64,000 nt of DNA. It comes from Gammaproteobacteria bacterium (GTDB taxonomy: Bacteria > Pseudomonadota > Gammaproteobacteria > Pseudomonadales > Azotimanducaceae). The notes under the pieces were generated by a model that saw only the letters and a program-made list of their open reading frames with translations, made no database searches and was not told the DNA's origin. Shown in pieces: positions 53,248-62,961 of this stretch (its first letter is position 1; every line of letters begins with the position of its first letter). The stretch covers positions 1 through 64,000 of the forward strand of contig JAPOWH010000024.1 of assembly GCA_026707735.1 (NCBI GenBank), written 5' to 3'. The position numbers and the translations under genes are program-made.

Positions 53248-55029
53248 TTAGGAGTCCCACACCTTGAGGTGAACGCGCAGCTTGCGGAGCGCTTTTGCTT
53301 CTATTTGGCGTATACGTTCACGGGTTACGTTGAGCACACGACCCACTTCCTCCAAGGTGAACTCGCTGTTTTGGCCGATGCCGAACCTCATGCGAAGCAC
53401 CTTTGCTTCTCGGACTGTGAGAATCGCCAACTTGGCATCGATGTCTTCCTTCAGCTTGTCGTCCTCGGTTGAATCCATTGGAGACGCTTTGTCTTGGTCC
53501 TTGAGGAAGTCGCCAATGTTGCTGTCCTCGTCCTCGCCGATCGGCGAGTCCGTCGACACTGGCTGGATGCTGATTCCTTGAATGTGCCGCACCTTGTCGC
53601 TTGTAATGCTCATGCGCACAGCCAATTCTTCTGGCGTTGGGTCGCGTCCTAGCTCCTGGAGCATCTGACGATAGATCCGGTTGAGCTTGTTGACCAAATC
53701 AAACATGTGCACGGGGATTCGAATGGTGCGCGATTGGTCGGAAATCGAACGGGTTATCGCTTGGCGGATCCACCAAGTCGCATAGGTCGAAAACTTGTAG
53801 CCGCGACGGTACTCAAACTTGTCCACAGCCTTCATCAACCCAATGTTTCCCTCCTGGATCAAATCTAGGAACTGCAGGCCGCGATTGTTGTACTTCTTGG
53901 CAATGGAGATGACCAAACGAAGGTTGGCTTCAACCATTTCCTTCTTTGCGTGCCTAGTCTTGGCTTCGCCCAAGGTAATTCTTCGATCGATGTCCTTCAA
54001 TTCCGCGACTGTCATGCCCGTAGCGCTCAGGATTGCCTTGATCTTTCTTTGAGCTCGAAGAATTTCCGGTCTTCGACGCGCGAGCTTGCGGCTGTAGGGT
54101 CGGTTTGCCTTGATTAAACGGTCGATCCACGCGATCGATGTCCGTTTTCGCTCGAAGTCCTTGTCCAGCTCTTCCAAAGGCATGCCGATCTGTCGGCAGT
54201 GCCTGATGATCAATCTCTCTTGGGTTCCGACTATGTCCATCGCTTCGCGAGGCTTGGCTACTAGCCGCTCATGGTGGACAGGAACGAGCTTGAAGCGCGA
54301 AAAAACATCGGCCAGCACTTCGAGTTGATCCTGAGAGGCTCGAGTGCGTCGATTGCCTTCCTCTTTAACTATGCGTCGGTACTTGCTCCTAGCTCGCTTC
54401 AGCGCATTGAATCGCTTCTTGGCTTGAACTACGTCAGGCCCTTTGCTCTTGGTGGTAGTCGTGCCGTTGGTCTTGGTCGCGTCGATAACGGGTGCTCGGG
54501 GAACCTGCTCTGTGGGATCGAGATAGCCGACAAGCAGGGTTTCGAGCCGACCAATTTCAGTTGCATAGTCGTAGGCATCTAAAAGCAGGTCGACGGTTCC
54601 GGGAAAATACGCAACCGCGGACAAGACATCTCTCATGCCTTCTTCAATTTTCTTGGCTATTTCGATCTCCTGCTCGCGATTCAGAAGTTCGACGCTTCCC
54701 ATTTCACGCATATAGATGCGTGCGGGGTCTGTTGTACGTCCCGCTTCCGATTCCACTGCCGCAAGTGCAGCCGCGGCTTCGTCGGCTTCCAGATCGTCAG
54801 TGGTGCTTTCGCTGCTTGTCAGCAGGTCTTCCGCATCGGGAGGAGTGTCTCCTACACGGATGCCTAGATCAAGCAGATAGGAGATTATTTCTTCAATTCG
54901 CTCATCTTCCGCGGAATCATCGGGCAGATGGTCGATGATTTCGGCAAAGGTCAAGTACCCCTGTTCTCGCCCTTTGTCGATGAGTTCGGTGACGCGAGTT
55001 TGCTGAATTTCAGTGGTTACGGTCTGCAT
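53248..55029 (-). CDS. rpoD: RNA polymerase primary sigma factor RpoD
   Basis: 593 residues, complete group 1 sigma factor: region 1.1 ([20 protein letters not shown], about 19-38), region 1.2 ([20 protein letters not shown]), non-conserved region, region 2 ([40 protein letters not shown]) and region 4.2 ([20 protein letters not shown]). The position behind dnaG is the classical rpoD site. Region 3 and 4 and the C-terminus ([12 protein letters not shown]) differ from E. coli RpoD more than the second copy does. The two copies resemble each other throughout, including region 1.1, which suggests an old duplication. Confidence 0.94.
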   Translation of the reverse strand: MQTVTTEIQQTRVTELIDKGREQGYLTFAEIIDHLPDDSAEDERIEEIISYLLDLGIRVGDTPPDAEDLLTSSESTTDDLEADEAAAALAAVESEAGRTTDPARIYMREMGSVELLNREQEIEIAKKIEEGMRDVLSAVAYFPGTVDLLLDAYDYATEIGRLETLLVGYLDPTEQVPRAPVIDATKTNGTTTTKSKGPDVVQAKKRFNALKRARSKYRRIVKEEGNRRTRASQDQLEVLADVFSRFKLVPVHHERLVAKPREAMDIVGTQERLIIRHCRQIGMPLEELDKDFERKRTSIAWIDRLIKANRPYSRKLARRRPEILRAQRKIKAILSATGMTVAELKDIDRRITLGEAKTRHAKKEMVEANLRLVISIAKKYNNRGLQFLDLIQEGNIGLMKAVDKFEYRRGYKFSTYATWWIRQAITRSISDQSRTIRIPVHMFDLVNKLNRIYRQMLQELGRDPTPEELAVRMSITSDKVRHIQGISIQPVSTDSPIGEDEDSNIGDFLKDQDKASPMDSTEDDKLKEDIDAKLAILTVREAKVLRMRFGIGQNSEFTLEEVGRVLNVTRERIRQIEAKALRKLRVHLKVWDS

Positions 55030-55113
55030 AACACTCCATGCTCAATAGTTGCTAGTTATCACGGCGCTAAAAACGCCATGGCAGATTTTGATTTTGGCCG
55101 CCAAGCGACCACG

Positions 55114-56892
55114 TCACTCCACGTTTGGCCGGGAGTGATCGATGTCGGACGCGTTGCCCTCCTTGAGTATGTCTTTGTAGACTTTGCCGGCCTCCGGCGT
55201 GGTTTCCGTAGGCACGCGCTTGCGACGTTCGTTGGTTTCGAGCCTGTACACAATGGCTCCGAGAGCGTCGATAGGTCCGTCTCCCAATGCTTCCCCTCGA
55301 ATATCCGGTCGCGGCTCGGCCGCGAACTTGGAGAGGACATCTTGCTCTCTTGAACCAGAATATGATGCCAAAACCTCCGAAAAGTTCCCCAATTCATCAT
55401 CACGGATTCTGCATACCACTTCGCATAAGAACGACTCCTTGCGCCATGCCCTGCAGGTAGCCAGCAAGTCGTCTGGAATCCTTCGAACAAATGCAAAGTC
55501 GTGGGCCAGAACCGTGAAAACATTTCGTTCGCCTTTAGTCAACCTGATGTCGTTTCGTCGAGCGGATTCTCGACTTCGTTCATCGGTTCGTCTGTTGTTG
55601 AATCGTTTGGAATAGCCGACTCCGTGGATGTCTTTGATCGACATCTTGACTATGTCGGAGAGGCGGCTGAACATTGCCTGCTGATACGTCTCGTAAGAAA
55701 TGGAACGAATGTGCGGCAGAGCCTGTTCCACGACCTGAACTCGAGCTTCCACGCCGCTCACATCGACGCCTTCAGTCAATTGGCGGAAAAAATAGTCAGA
55801 AGCGGGTTCGGCTTTATCCAGCAGTGCTTGAAATTCCTCTGCTCCGTGCTGCCGAACGAATGAATCGGGATCGTGATTGTCGGGCAAAAGGACTATTCGA
55901 ATGGTCATTCCCTTTCTGAGGCAGGAAAATCCTGTGGTCACAGCCCTCCACGCAGCCTTTCTCCCGGCCTCGTCTCCGTCAAAGCAGCAGACGATTTCGG
56001 GCGCGTATCTTCTAGCGACGAGGAATTGATCTTCCGTTAGCGCAGTGCCGAGAGGTGCGATGGCAAAGGGAAATCCATGCTGCGCAAGCGTGACTACATC
56101 CATATAGCCTTCTACAACGAGCAGGCTGGTCAATCGTTGATTTGCCTTCTTGGCTTCGTGCAGTCCGTAGAGTTCGCGTCCCTTCTTGTACAAGGGAGAC
56201 TGGGGTGAATTGATGTATTTGGGAATGGAGTCCCGATCAAGCACGCGCCCACCAAACCCAATGACTCGACCTCGAGTGTTTCGGATGGGGAACATTACGC
56301 GATTTCGAAACAAGTCGAATGGAGGTCTGTCGTCCTTCTTCACGAGCAAACCGCAATTGACGAGAACGTCTTCCTTTATGTGGGAGAGATGCGACTTCAA
56401 CGCGCCAAATGAATCGGGAGCAAAACCGATGCGATAGAGATCAACGGTCTTTTCCTGAAGCCCACGGGACATCAGGTATTCCTTGGTTGATTTGCTGGAA
56501 CGCAATGATTCTCTGAAAAAGGTCTCAGCCTGTTCCAGTGCGGAATACATGGCGTTGTAGCGTGCCAATTGCTCGTCGGACATCCTGCTGCTTCGGTCAA
56601 CGGGCATCTTCATGCCGGTGACGCGAGCTAGTTCTTCTACAGCTTCTGGAAAGGTCATGTTTCTCGTGTTCATGACGAAATCGATCATGGACCCGTGAGC
56701 GTTGCAGCCAAAGCAGTGGTAGGTTCCTTCGTCTGGATAGACGTGGAACGAAGGAGTCTTTTCCTGATGAAAGGGACACTTCCCCTTGTAGGATTTGCCC
56801 GCACGTTCCAATGCGACTCGATCGCCGACCAAATGCACGGCATCGACACGCACTTTTAGATCGTCGAGGAATTGCTGGGTGAACTGGACCAT
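55114..56892 (-). CDS. dnaG: DNA primase
   Basis: 592 residues. The N-terminal zinc ribbon (CPFHQEKTPSFHV... CFGC, about 39-62), the TOPRIM core with VVEGYMDVV (about 261-269) and FDGDEAGRKAA (about 306-316), and the RNA polymerase basic motif region are present. The C-terminal DnaB-binding part is divergent. It primes Okazaki fragments. It lies between the GatB/YqeY gene and rpoD on the same strand, 84 bases from rpoD, as in the macromolecular synthesis operon. Confidence 0.96.
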   Translation of the reverse strand: MVQFTQQFLDDLKVRVDAVHLVGDRVALERAGKSYKGKCPFHQEKTPSFHVYPDEGTYHCFGCNAHGSMIDFVMNTRNMTFPEAVEELARVTGMKMPVDRSSRMSDEQLARYNAMYSALEQAETFFRESLRSSKSTKEYLMSRGLQEKTVDLYRIGFAPDSFGALKSHLSHIKEDVLVNCGLLVKKDDRPPFDLFRNRVMFPIRNTRGRVIGFGGRVLDRDSIPKYINSPQSPLYKKGRELYGLHEAKKANQRLTSLLVVEGYMDVVTLAQHGFPFAIAPLGTALTEDQFLVARRYAPEIVCCFDGDEAGRKAAWRAVTTGFSCLRKGMTIRIVLLPDNHDPDSFVRQHGAEEFQALLDKAEPASDYFFRQLTEGVDVSGVEARVQVVEQALPHIRSISYETYQQAMFSRLSDIVKMSIKDIHGVGYSKRFNNRRTDERSRESARRNDIRLTKGERNVFTVLAHDFAFVRRIPDDLLATCRAWRKESFLCEVVCRIRDDELGNFSEVLASYSGSREQDVLSKFAAEPRPDIRGEALGDGPIDALGAIVYRLETNERRKRVPTETTPEAGKVYKDILKEGNASDIDHSRPNVE

Positions 56893-56915
56893 GCTGAATT
56901 GCAGACGTGTTGAAC

Positions 56916-57368
56916 TCAGCCGGTCAGCTTCTCGCGAACCAGTGCACTGACTCGAGACATGTCAGCGCGACCAGCCAAAGTCTCCGTTAATTTTCGCATG
57001 ATTTGCCCCATTTGTTTCATGTCACTTGCACCTAATTCGCCACACGCCTTGTCAATTTGCTCCCTTATCTCTGCATCATCCAGTTGCTGCGGAGTAAACG
57101 TTTCGATGACTTCGATCTCGTATTCCTCTTGCTGAGCAAGATCGTTTCGATTGGCTTGCTCATACTGCTCGGCTGACGATTTGCGCTGCTTGATCATGCG
57201 GTTCAAGACAGCCAGGACGTCCGAATCAGTCAATTCATCGGTACTGGCAATTTGGGCTTGCTTGATTTCAGCGTTGATCAGTCGCAGGACGGCAAGTTGC
57301 TTGCGCTCGCGCGAGCGCACTGCCATGCGCGTAGATTCGGATATGCGATCCTGCAAACTAGATGCCAT
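56916..57368 (-). CDS. GatB/YqeY domain-containing protein
   Basis: 150 residues, normal for YqeY-like proteins. Landmarks are RKQLAVLRLINAEIKQAQI (residues about 22-40), VLNRMIKQRKSSAEQYEQA (about 51-70) and GASDMKQMGQIMRKL (about 113-128). These proteins share the tail domain of GatB; a tRNA-related role has been suggested but is not settled. It is placed between rpsU and dnaG, as in many gammaproteobacteria, and 23 bases ahead of dnaG. Confidence 0.92.
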   Translation of the reverse strand: MASSLQDRISESTRMAVRSRERKQLAVLRLINAEIKQAQIASTDELTDSDVLAVLNRMIKQRKSSAEQYEQANRNDLAQQEEYEIEVIETFTPQQLDDAEIREQIDKACGELGASDMKQMGQIMRKLTETLAGRADMSRVSALVREKLTG

Positions 57369-57417
57369 GGAATGTCTGGTCTTGTGATCTCAACGTGCTA
57401 GTTGAGACGGAAGTAGT

Positions 57418-57633
57418 TCAGTGAAGTCGCTCGAAGCGACGAGCTTCTCGTTGTAATTTCTTCAGGTGACGCTTCACGGCCGCCGCATTTTTTCGTTTGC
57501 GCACGGTTGTCGGTTTCTCGTAGTATTCTCGGCGTCGCGCTTCCGACAACACGCCTGCTTTTTCGCAAGCGCGCTTGAAGCGGCGAAGCGCCAGATCGAA
57601 GGGCTCGTTGTCTCTAACTTTGACCGAAGGCAT
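57418..57633 (-). CDS. rpsU: 30S ribosomal protein S21
   Basis: 71 residues: [19 protein letters not shown] start, a central basic helix with [18 protein letters not shown], and a Lys/Arg-rich C-terminus ending FERLH. The true ATG is 57633, preceded by AAGAGGA; the frame is open further up but without a start signal. It heads the rpsU-yqeY-dnaG-rpoD operon. Confidence 0.97.
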   Translation of the reverse strand: MPSVKVRDNEPFDLALRRFKRACEKAGVLSEARRREYYEKPTTVRKRKNAAAVKRHLKKLQREARRFERLH

Positions 57634-57659
57634 TCGGCATCCTCTTGCGTGGGGCGGCG

Positions 57660-57687
57660 ATTTTACAACGATCCACCCCAAATGCAA
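57660..57687 (-). promoter_or_regulatory. Sigma-70 promoter of the rpsU operon
   Basis: On the minus strand TTGCAT, a 16-bp spacer and TAAAAT lie about 27 bases before the rpsU ATG. The -10 is preceded by TTG. It is the best promoter match between rpsU and the divergent argC gene and would drive rpsU-yqeY-dnaG-rpoD. Confidence 0.6.
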
Positions 57688-57844
57688 ACTTTGCGCACGC
57701 AGTGATCGAGGAGTTTTTGAGCTTGTGATCGACGACAACTAGCTGTGTAGCTATGCATTCACCAAAGCGTTCGAAAGCTTGGCGCGACAAGGAAAGGAAG
57801 AGTTGCATAAAATCCGGTTCGACTCGCGAGCGACCGAAGGCAAC

Positions 57845-58783
57845 ATGTCCGCCCAAGTCTATATTGATGGTCAGGAAGGCACTACTGGTCTCTTGCTACA
57901 CAAAGAACTCGCAAGACGGAGCGATATCGACCTTCTGTCCATTGATCCAGCTTTGCGAAAGGACCCTATTGCCAAGAAGGACATTTTTCGACAAGCTGAT
58001 GTAGTTGTCCTCTGTTTGCCGGATTCGGCAGCGAAGGATGCGGTCCTGCTGTCCGAGGAGACTAGGTTTCTTGATGCGAGTACGGCGCATCGAGTCAAAA
58101 ACGGTTGGGTCTACGGACTACCTGAGCTGAGAGCAGGTCAACGCGACAAAATTGCACGTTCTCGGCGCGTAAGCAACCCCGGCTGCTATCCGACCGGATT
58201 TCTCCTAACCATAGCACCACTGATTGACGAAGGATTGCTGCCACGCAGCACGTTTATTCGAACCCATGCAATTTCGGGCTACTCCGGGGGTGGCAAGAAA
58301 CTGATTGGGAAATACGAGGAAAAAGGATCCCACCGGACGGAAGGACGCCCCTACGCATTAGGTCTCCAACATAAACACGTTGCTGAGATGCAAGCGTATT
58401 CGGGATTAGATAATCCTCCGTTGTTTGAGCCAATGGTGGGCGGGTTCTACAAGGGAATGTTGGTTCAGACGCCATTGTTTGCGCGTGAATTGAAGGGTTA
58501 TTCTGGTCCTGAGAGCGTGTTGGATGCCTTTTTTCGAAAGTATCAGAACGAAACTTTCGTGAAGATTTGCTCGTCAGAACATCCGGATATTCTTGACGAC
58601 GGTTTTCTTTCGCCACAGGAGTGCAATGGTACGAATCGTGTCGAGCTATTTGCGTTTGGTCACGAGCATCAAGTTACGGTCACCGCACGATTGGACAATC
58701 TTGGAAAGGGCGCCGCACTGGCTGCTGTGCAAAACTTGAACCTAATGCTTGGTCTACCTGAAGAAACGGGATTGGAATCATGA
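57845..58783 (+). CDS. argC: N-acetyl-gamma-glutamyl-phosphate reductase (short, ArgC2 type)
   Basis: 312 residues. NADP-dependent reduction step of arginine synthesis. The short type is recognised by the start MSAQVYIDGQEGTTGLLLHK, the lack of the long GASGYTG loop, and the active site SNPGCYPTGF (catalytic Cys about residue 117). HAISGYSGGGKK and HKHVAEM are further landmarks. I chose ATG 57845; the upstream part of the frame lacks similarity. Its end overlaps the aminotransferase gene by 4 bases. It is divergent from rpsU. Confidence 0.92.
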   Translation: MSAQVYIDGQEGTTGLLLHKELARRSDIDLLSIDPALRKDPIAKKDIFRQADVVVLCLPDSAAKDAVLLSEETRFLDASTAHRVKNGWVYGLPELRAGQRDKIARSRRVSNPGCYPTGFLLTIAPLIDEGLLPRSTFIRTHAISGYSGGGKKLIGKYEEKGSHRTEGRPYALGLQHKHVAEMQAYSGLDNPPLFEPMVGGFYKGMLVQTPLFARELKGYSGPESVLDAFFRKYQNETFVKICSSEHPDILDDGFLSPQECNGTNRVELFAFGHEHQVTVTARLDNLGKGAALAAVQNLNLMLGLPEETGLES

Positions 58784-60027
58784 GTGAATTGGAGCAACTG
58801 CAACAGAGGTACGAAGACCTGCGGGCACAGGGTTTGTCCTTGAACCTCACCCGCGGAAAGCCTGGCGCAGAGCAGTTGGATTTAAGTGACGACCTCGACG
58901 GAATTCTGGAGGGTAACTACGAATCCGATGATGGCGGAGATACTCGCAACTATGGTGGCATAAGAGGCATTCCGGAGATCCGGGAGATTGGGGGACATAT
59001 TTTGGGCCTCGACTCAAGCAATGTCATAGCCGCAGGGAATTCAAGCCTGCAACTGATGTATTACCTTGTGGATCAATTGGTTAGTCAGGGCTTAGCTGGA
59101 CCGCCGCTGCGGTCTAAGCCCAGCATCACCGCGATTTGTCCCGTACCGGGCTACGATCGGCATTTCACGCTCACAGACAGATTGGGCATCGAAATGGTGA
59201 ATGTGTCCATGACCGACGACGGGCCCAACATGGACGAAGTGGAAGAACTAGTACGCAACGAACTTTCAACGAGCTTCATGTGGTGTGTACCCAAGCACTC
59301 CAATCCGACTGGGTGCACCTACAGTCCGTCTACGGTGGATCGAATTGCCGCATTGCCTGCAATCCGCAACGAGAAACCGGATGCTCCGTTCTATGTGCTT
59401 TGGGACAATGCCTACGCTCTGCACGACTTTGCGGATGCCACGGCAGAGCTGGAGTCCATCAATGAACGAGGTCTAGTTCATGGAACGCAAGATCGCATAG
59501 TGCAGTTCGGATCGACTTCGAAGATGACCTTCGCAGGCGGCGGTGTTGCATTCCTTGGAGGATCGGACGCCATACTTGACGGATTCGAGCAATACCTCTC
59601 CGCGGCGACGGTCGGGTTCGACAAGGTGAATCAACTGAGACACGCCCGATTCTTTCGCGACGAAGCTGGACTTCGTGCGCACATGTCCAATCATGCTCGC
59701 ATCTTGAAACCCAAATTCGAAGCCGTGCAGCAGGGCTTGACACGGGAATTGGGTAATAGAGGAATTGCCAAATGGACGCAACCTACCGGAGGGTACTTCG
59801 TGTCTCTTGATGTGAATTCCGGTCTTGCATCTAAAGTTGTGGATTTGGCACAACTAGCAGGATTGTCCTTGACTCCCGCAGGTGCAACATTCCCCTACGG
59901 CAACGATCCCAACGATTCCAACATTCGCATTGCACCTACCTTCGCAACTCTGGAGGAAGTTGTGGCTGCAATCGAAATACTGGGAGTTTGCGTTCGGCTA
60001 GTGGCCGCCCGCGACATCGAGTCCTAA
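58780..60027 (+). CDS. PLP-dependent aminotransferase, aspartate-aminotransferase (PF12897) type
   Basis: 415 residues. The start LQQRYEDLRAQGLSLNLTRG KPG block, RNYGG-IRGIPEIRE (about 65-78) and the PLP Lys in FGSTSKMTFAGGG (about 247-259) match the PF12897 aspartate aminotransferase subgroup. The Asn and Asp/Tyr pocket residues are HSNPTGC (about 173) and LWDNAYALHD (about 206). It is translationally coupled to argC, so transamination in arginine or aspartate metabolism is plausible; acetylornithine transamination is possible but not indicated. Confidence 0.87.
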   Translation: MSELEQLQQRYEDLRAQGLSLNLTRGKPGAEQLDLSDDLDGILEGNYESDDGGDTRNYGGIRGIPEIREIGGHILGLDSSNVIAAGNSSLQLMYYLVDQLVSQGLAGPPLRSKPSITAICPVPGYDRHFTLTDRLGIEMVNVSMTDDGPNMDEVEELVRNELSTSFMWCVPKHSNPTGCTYSPSTVDRIAALPAIRNEKPDAPFYVLWDNAYALHDFADATAELESINERGLVHGTQDRIVQFGSTSKMTFAGGGVAFLGGSDAILDGFEQYLSAATVGFDKVNQLRHARFFRDEAGLRAHMSNHARILKPKFEAVQQGLTRELGNRGIAKWTQPTGGYFVSLDVNSGLASKVVDLAQLAGLSLTPAGATFPYGNDPNDSNIRIAPTFATLEEVVAAIEILGVCVRLVAARDIES

Positions 60028-60099
60028 CGGTGCGGCCTAATTCCGGTCGCGACGTGGGATTAGCTTAGACTTAGAACAATGTGCAGTTTATGTAGGCAT

Positions 60100-60120
60100 G
60101 GCCTGAATCGGGTTCAGGCC
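60100..60120 (+). terminator. Hairpin after the aminotransferase, possible terminator
   Basis: An 8-bp stem GGCCTGAA / TTCAGGCC with loop TCGGG, 72 bases past the stop. No T-run follows, so intrinsic termination is uncertain. It separates the argC operon from the nitrilase-family operon. Confidence 0.4.
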
Positions 60121-60202
60121 AGCTAGAACCATACGCGAACAGATATGACTAACCCATTGGACATGCTGTATTCAATTTCCTCGCTATTGGAGTAAGTGGC
60201 GA

Positions 60203-61027
60203 ATGCCGAAACGTACACGAGTAGGACTAGTGCAGATGTGCGCTGCTCAAGACGTGAAAGCAAATCTTGAGACTTGCAGAACGTTGGTGGAACGAGCGGC
60301 AGATCTCGGTGCTGAGGTCGTGTTTCTTCCAGAATCGTTCGCTTTCATCGGATCGGATCGGGAATTGAGGAGCCATGTGGAGTCATTCGCGAGTCCTGGT
60401 CCCATACTGACAGCTTGTGTCGAAATGGCGCGACAAGGTAATCTGCACCTAGTCGCGGGAGGCTTCCCTGAGGCCGCGGACGACGGTAGAGCTCACAACA
60501 CGTGCTTTCACGTAAACCCCTTAGGCGAAATCGTTGCTCGCTATCGCAAGATTCACCTTTTCGACGTCGATCTGTCGGACGGCACCCGCATGATGGAATC
60601 TCGCGGTACTTCGCCTGGCGATAGCTCGGTCACCACTGAAATGCCGTTCGGCGGGTTGGGTTTGAGCGTGTGCTACGACGTCCGGTTTCCTTCGCTGTAT
60701 CAGTCATTGGTAGATCAAGGAGCCGTAGCGCTGGCCATTCCTGCGGCATTCATGAAGTCGACCGGGCGTGCCCACTGGCATGTCTTGTTGCGTGCCCGCG
60801 CTATTGAGTGCCAATCGTATGTGATCGCAGCTGCCCAGCATGGGGACCACAATCATCGAGGAAGAAAGTCCTTTGGACATTCCTTAGTCGTTGACCCATG
60901 GGGCAAGATTGTCGTAGAGTGCGAGACAGATCAAGATGATGTAGTCGTCGCGGATCTAAACCCCGGCGAAGTGCACCGAATTAGAAGCGAACTCCCCAGT
61001 TTGCAAAACAGAGGATCGTGGCAATGA
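60203..61027 (+). CDS. Carbon-nitrogen hydrolase (nitrilase superfamily, Nit1-like)
   Basis: 274 residues with the Glu-Lys-Cys triad: Glu in VVFLPESFAF (about 47), Lys in YRKIHLFDVD (about 115) and Cys in LSVCYDVRFP (about 154). The KIHLFDVDL segment and the overall pattern match Nit1/deaminated glutathione amidase, which repairs a transaminase side product of glutathione. Omega-amidase is the alternative. The next gene overlaps its stop. Confidence 0.88.
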   Translation: MPKRTRVGLVQMCAAQDVKANLETCRTLVERAADLGAEVVFLPESFAFIGSDRELRSHVESFASPGPILTACVEMARQGNLHLVAGGFPEAADDGRAHNTCFHVNPLGEIVARYRKIHLFDVDLSDGTRMMESRGTSPGDSSVTTEMPFGGLGLSVCYDVRFPSLYQSLVDQGAVALAIPAAFMKSTGRAHWHVLLRARAIECQSYVIAAAQHGDHNHRGRKSFGHSLVVDPWGKIVVECETDQDDVVVADLNPGEVHRIRSELPSLQNRGSWQ

Positions 61028-62115
61028 ACGAACCCCAATCTTCGCATGGGCGATCAAGCACGTTGTTCGTGCTGGCCGCAATCGTCATAGTGCTCGCAGG
61101 CTTGAAAGCGGCTCAAACGCTGCTGGTGCCCGTTCTGCTCGCCGTGTTTATCGCCATTATTGCTAGTACCCCAATTGGTTGGCTGACCCGGCGTCGCGTA
61201 CCTAATTGGTTGGCCGTCTCTATGGTGCTAGTAGTCTTGATCCTGGTTGTAACGGGCCTTGGCATGGTCATTGTTCAAACAGTCAATGAGTTCACGAATC
61301 AAGAGGCGGACTACAGGTCAGAGCTAGCCAAACGCGCAAATCAAGTGTATGAAGGATTGCAATCCATTGGACTGCCGGTCTCAGAAGAGACCTGGAAAGA
61401 GGTTATTAGTCCAGGTAGTGCGTTGGAATTTACCACTAATACGCTGAACGCTGTTGGCAACCTAATACAGAGGTCCTTCTTAGTCTTCTTAATCGTAATC
61501 TTCATTCTTGCCGAGGCGACTGAATGGCCCAAGAAACTCAAGACGTTCTTGTCTGATCGAGAGTTAGAAATCGAATGGCTGAATCAATTTAGCACGACAT
61601 TGAATCGCTACATTGCGATCAAGACAACCACTAGCCTTCTGACGGGAACGCTAGTAACCATTTTTCTTACCGTTTTGGGCGTTGATTTCGCGATATTGTG
61701 GGGGCTGCTCGCGTTCCTGCTTAACTACATCCCGAATATTGGCAGCTTCATCGCCGCGATTCCAGCTGTATTGGTCACATTGGTGCAGTTCGAGTTCGAA
61801 ATTGCACGAGCGCTCATTGTGGTAATTGGGTACGTCGTCATCAATGTAGGGATTGGAGCGGGAATAGAGCCTCGTTTTCTGGGCCGAACCTTGGGCCTAT
61901 CAACCCTAGTAGTGTTTCTTTCCTTGATTTTTTGGGGCTGGATGTTCGGACCCGTCGGCATGTTGCTTTCAGTGCCCCTGACCATGACGGCGAAGATCGC
62001 GTTCGGTACGTCCAAATCCACAGAATGGATTGCACATTTGCTCGAACCTGGCGTTCCACGGAACAATCAGATCAAGGCGGACAAGTCGGTTTCGTCGCCA
62101 GACGACACGGATTAG
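61024..62115 (+). CDS. AI-2E/PerM family transporter-like membrane protein
   Basis: About 363 residues, eight predicted membrane segments with a soluble middle part (about 85-150) rich in Glu and Lys, and the family region LLAFLLNYIPNIGSFIAAIP (about 236-255) followed by LGLSTLVVFLSLIFWGWMFG. The family includes proteins named TqsA and PerM; transport of AI-2 is not general and the function here is unknown. ATG 61024 overlaps the hydrolase stop; GTG 61018 is an alternative. Confidence 0.88.
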   Translation: MNEPQSSHGRSSTLFVLAAIVIVLAGLKAAQTLLVPVLLAVFIAIIASTPIGWLTRRRVPNWLAVSMVLVVLILVVTGLGMVIVQTVNEFTNQEADYRSELAKRANQVYEGLQSIGLPVSEETWKEVISPGSALEFTTNTLNAVGNLIQRSFLVFLIVIFILAEATEWPKKLKTFLSDRELEIEWLNQFSTTLNRYIAIKTTTSLLTGTLVTIFLTVLGVDFAILWGLLAFLLNYIPNIGSFIAAIPAVLVTLVQFEFEIARALIVVIGYVVINVGIGAGIEPRFLGRTLGLSTLVVFLSLIFWGWMFGPVGMLLSVPLTMTAKIAFGTSKSTEWIAHLLEPGVPRNNQIKADKSVSSPDDTD

Positions 62116-62212
62116 TAGTGGGTCCATCGACCTACGGATTCGAACGTAGCGTTGTGTTGACGGACTGAGGCGTTATCCTAGACCTAGTGAATCGAGGTTT
62201 CGATAGGAACGC

Positions 62213-62944
62213 ATGCTAATCCCTTTGTACGACCACAATCCGGTCGACAAGACTCCAGTCGTAACTTACGGACTGATAGGTCTGAACGTTCTCGCATGGC
62301 TGGGTCTGCAAGGAATGGGCATAAACCCCATGTTCACGGAGTCCATTTGCAAGTTTGGGCTGATAAGCGGCAACTTGTTGGGGAGCATTCCGGATATAGA
62401 TGGAGTCTGGTTGTCTAGAACATATTTGTGTCGATTCGATGGTTCGCCCGACTTTCACACCTTGATCACATCCATGTTCATGCATGGCAATTGGCTGCAC
62501 TTGATTGGCAACATGTGGTTTCTGTGGATTTTTGGCGACAACGTCGAGAATGCGCTGGGACGTGTAAAGTTCGTGATCTTCTATCTGGTGTGCGGTCTTG
62601 CAGCTTCAGCTACGCAAATTGCCACGGATGCGCAGAGCGTAGTACCCATGGTTGGGGCATCTGGAGCTATTGGAGGCATCATGGGTGCATACATCGTTTT
62701 GCATCCAAGAGCCAGAGTGAAATCGCTGTTGTTCCTTCTCTTCTTCATTACAGTGATTGAAGTTCCCGCCCTAGTAATTCTGGGCATTTGGTTCTTGTCC
62801 CAACTAATCTCAGGACTGCCTCAGCTTGGAGCGGCGAGCGAGGGTGGCGTTGCGTTCTGGGCTCACATTGGAGGCTTCGTTGCGGGAGCTGGCCTGATCT
62901 ACCTACTCAAACCCAAGTCGCAGGTCTTTACGTTTCGCCGCTAG
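62213..62944 (+). CDS. Rhomboid family intramembrane serine protease
   Basis: 243 residues with about six membrane helices. The catalytic dyad is visible: GASGAIGG (Ser, about residue 150) and WAHIGGFVAGA (His, about 225). HGNWLHLIGNMWFLWIFG (about 88-105) is the conserved H/N helix. It cleaves membrane proteins within the lipid bilayer; targets are unknown. AGGAA about 5 bases before the ATG supports the start. Confidence 0.93.
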   Translation: MLIPLYDHNPVDKTPVVTYGLIGLNVLAWLGLQGMGINPMFTESICKFGLISGNLLGSIPDIDGVWLSRTYLCRFDGSPDFHTLITSMFMHGNWLHLIGNMWFLWIFGDNVENALGRVKFVIFYLVCGLAASATQIATDAQSVVPMVGASGAIGGIMGAYIVLHPRARVKSLLFLLFFITVIEVPALVILGIWFLSQLISGLPQLGAASEGGVAFWAHIGGFVAGAGLIYLLKPKSQVFTFRR

Positions 62945-62961
62945 AGATTTTGGCCTCTCAT

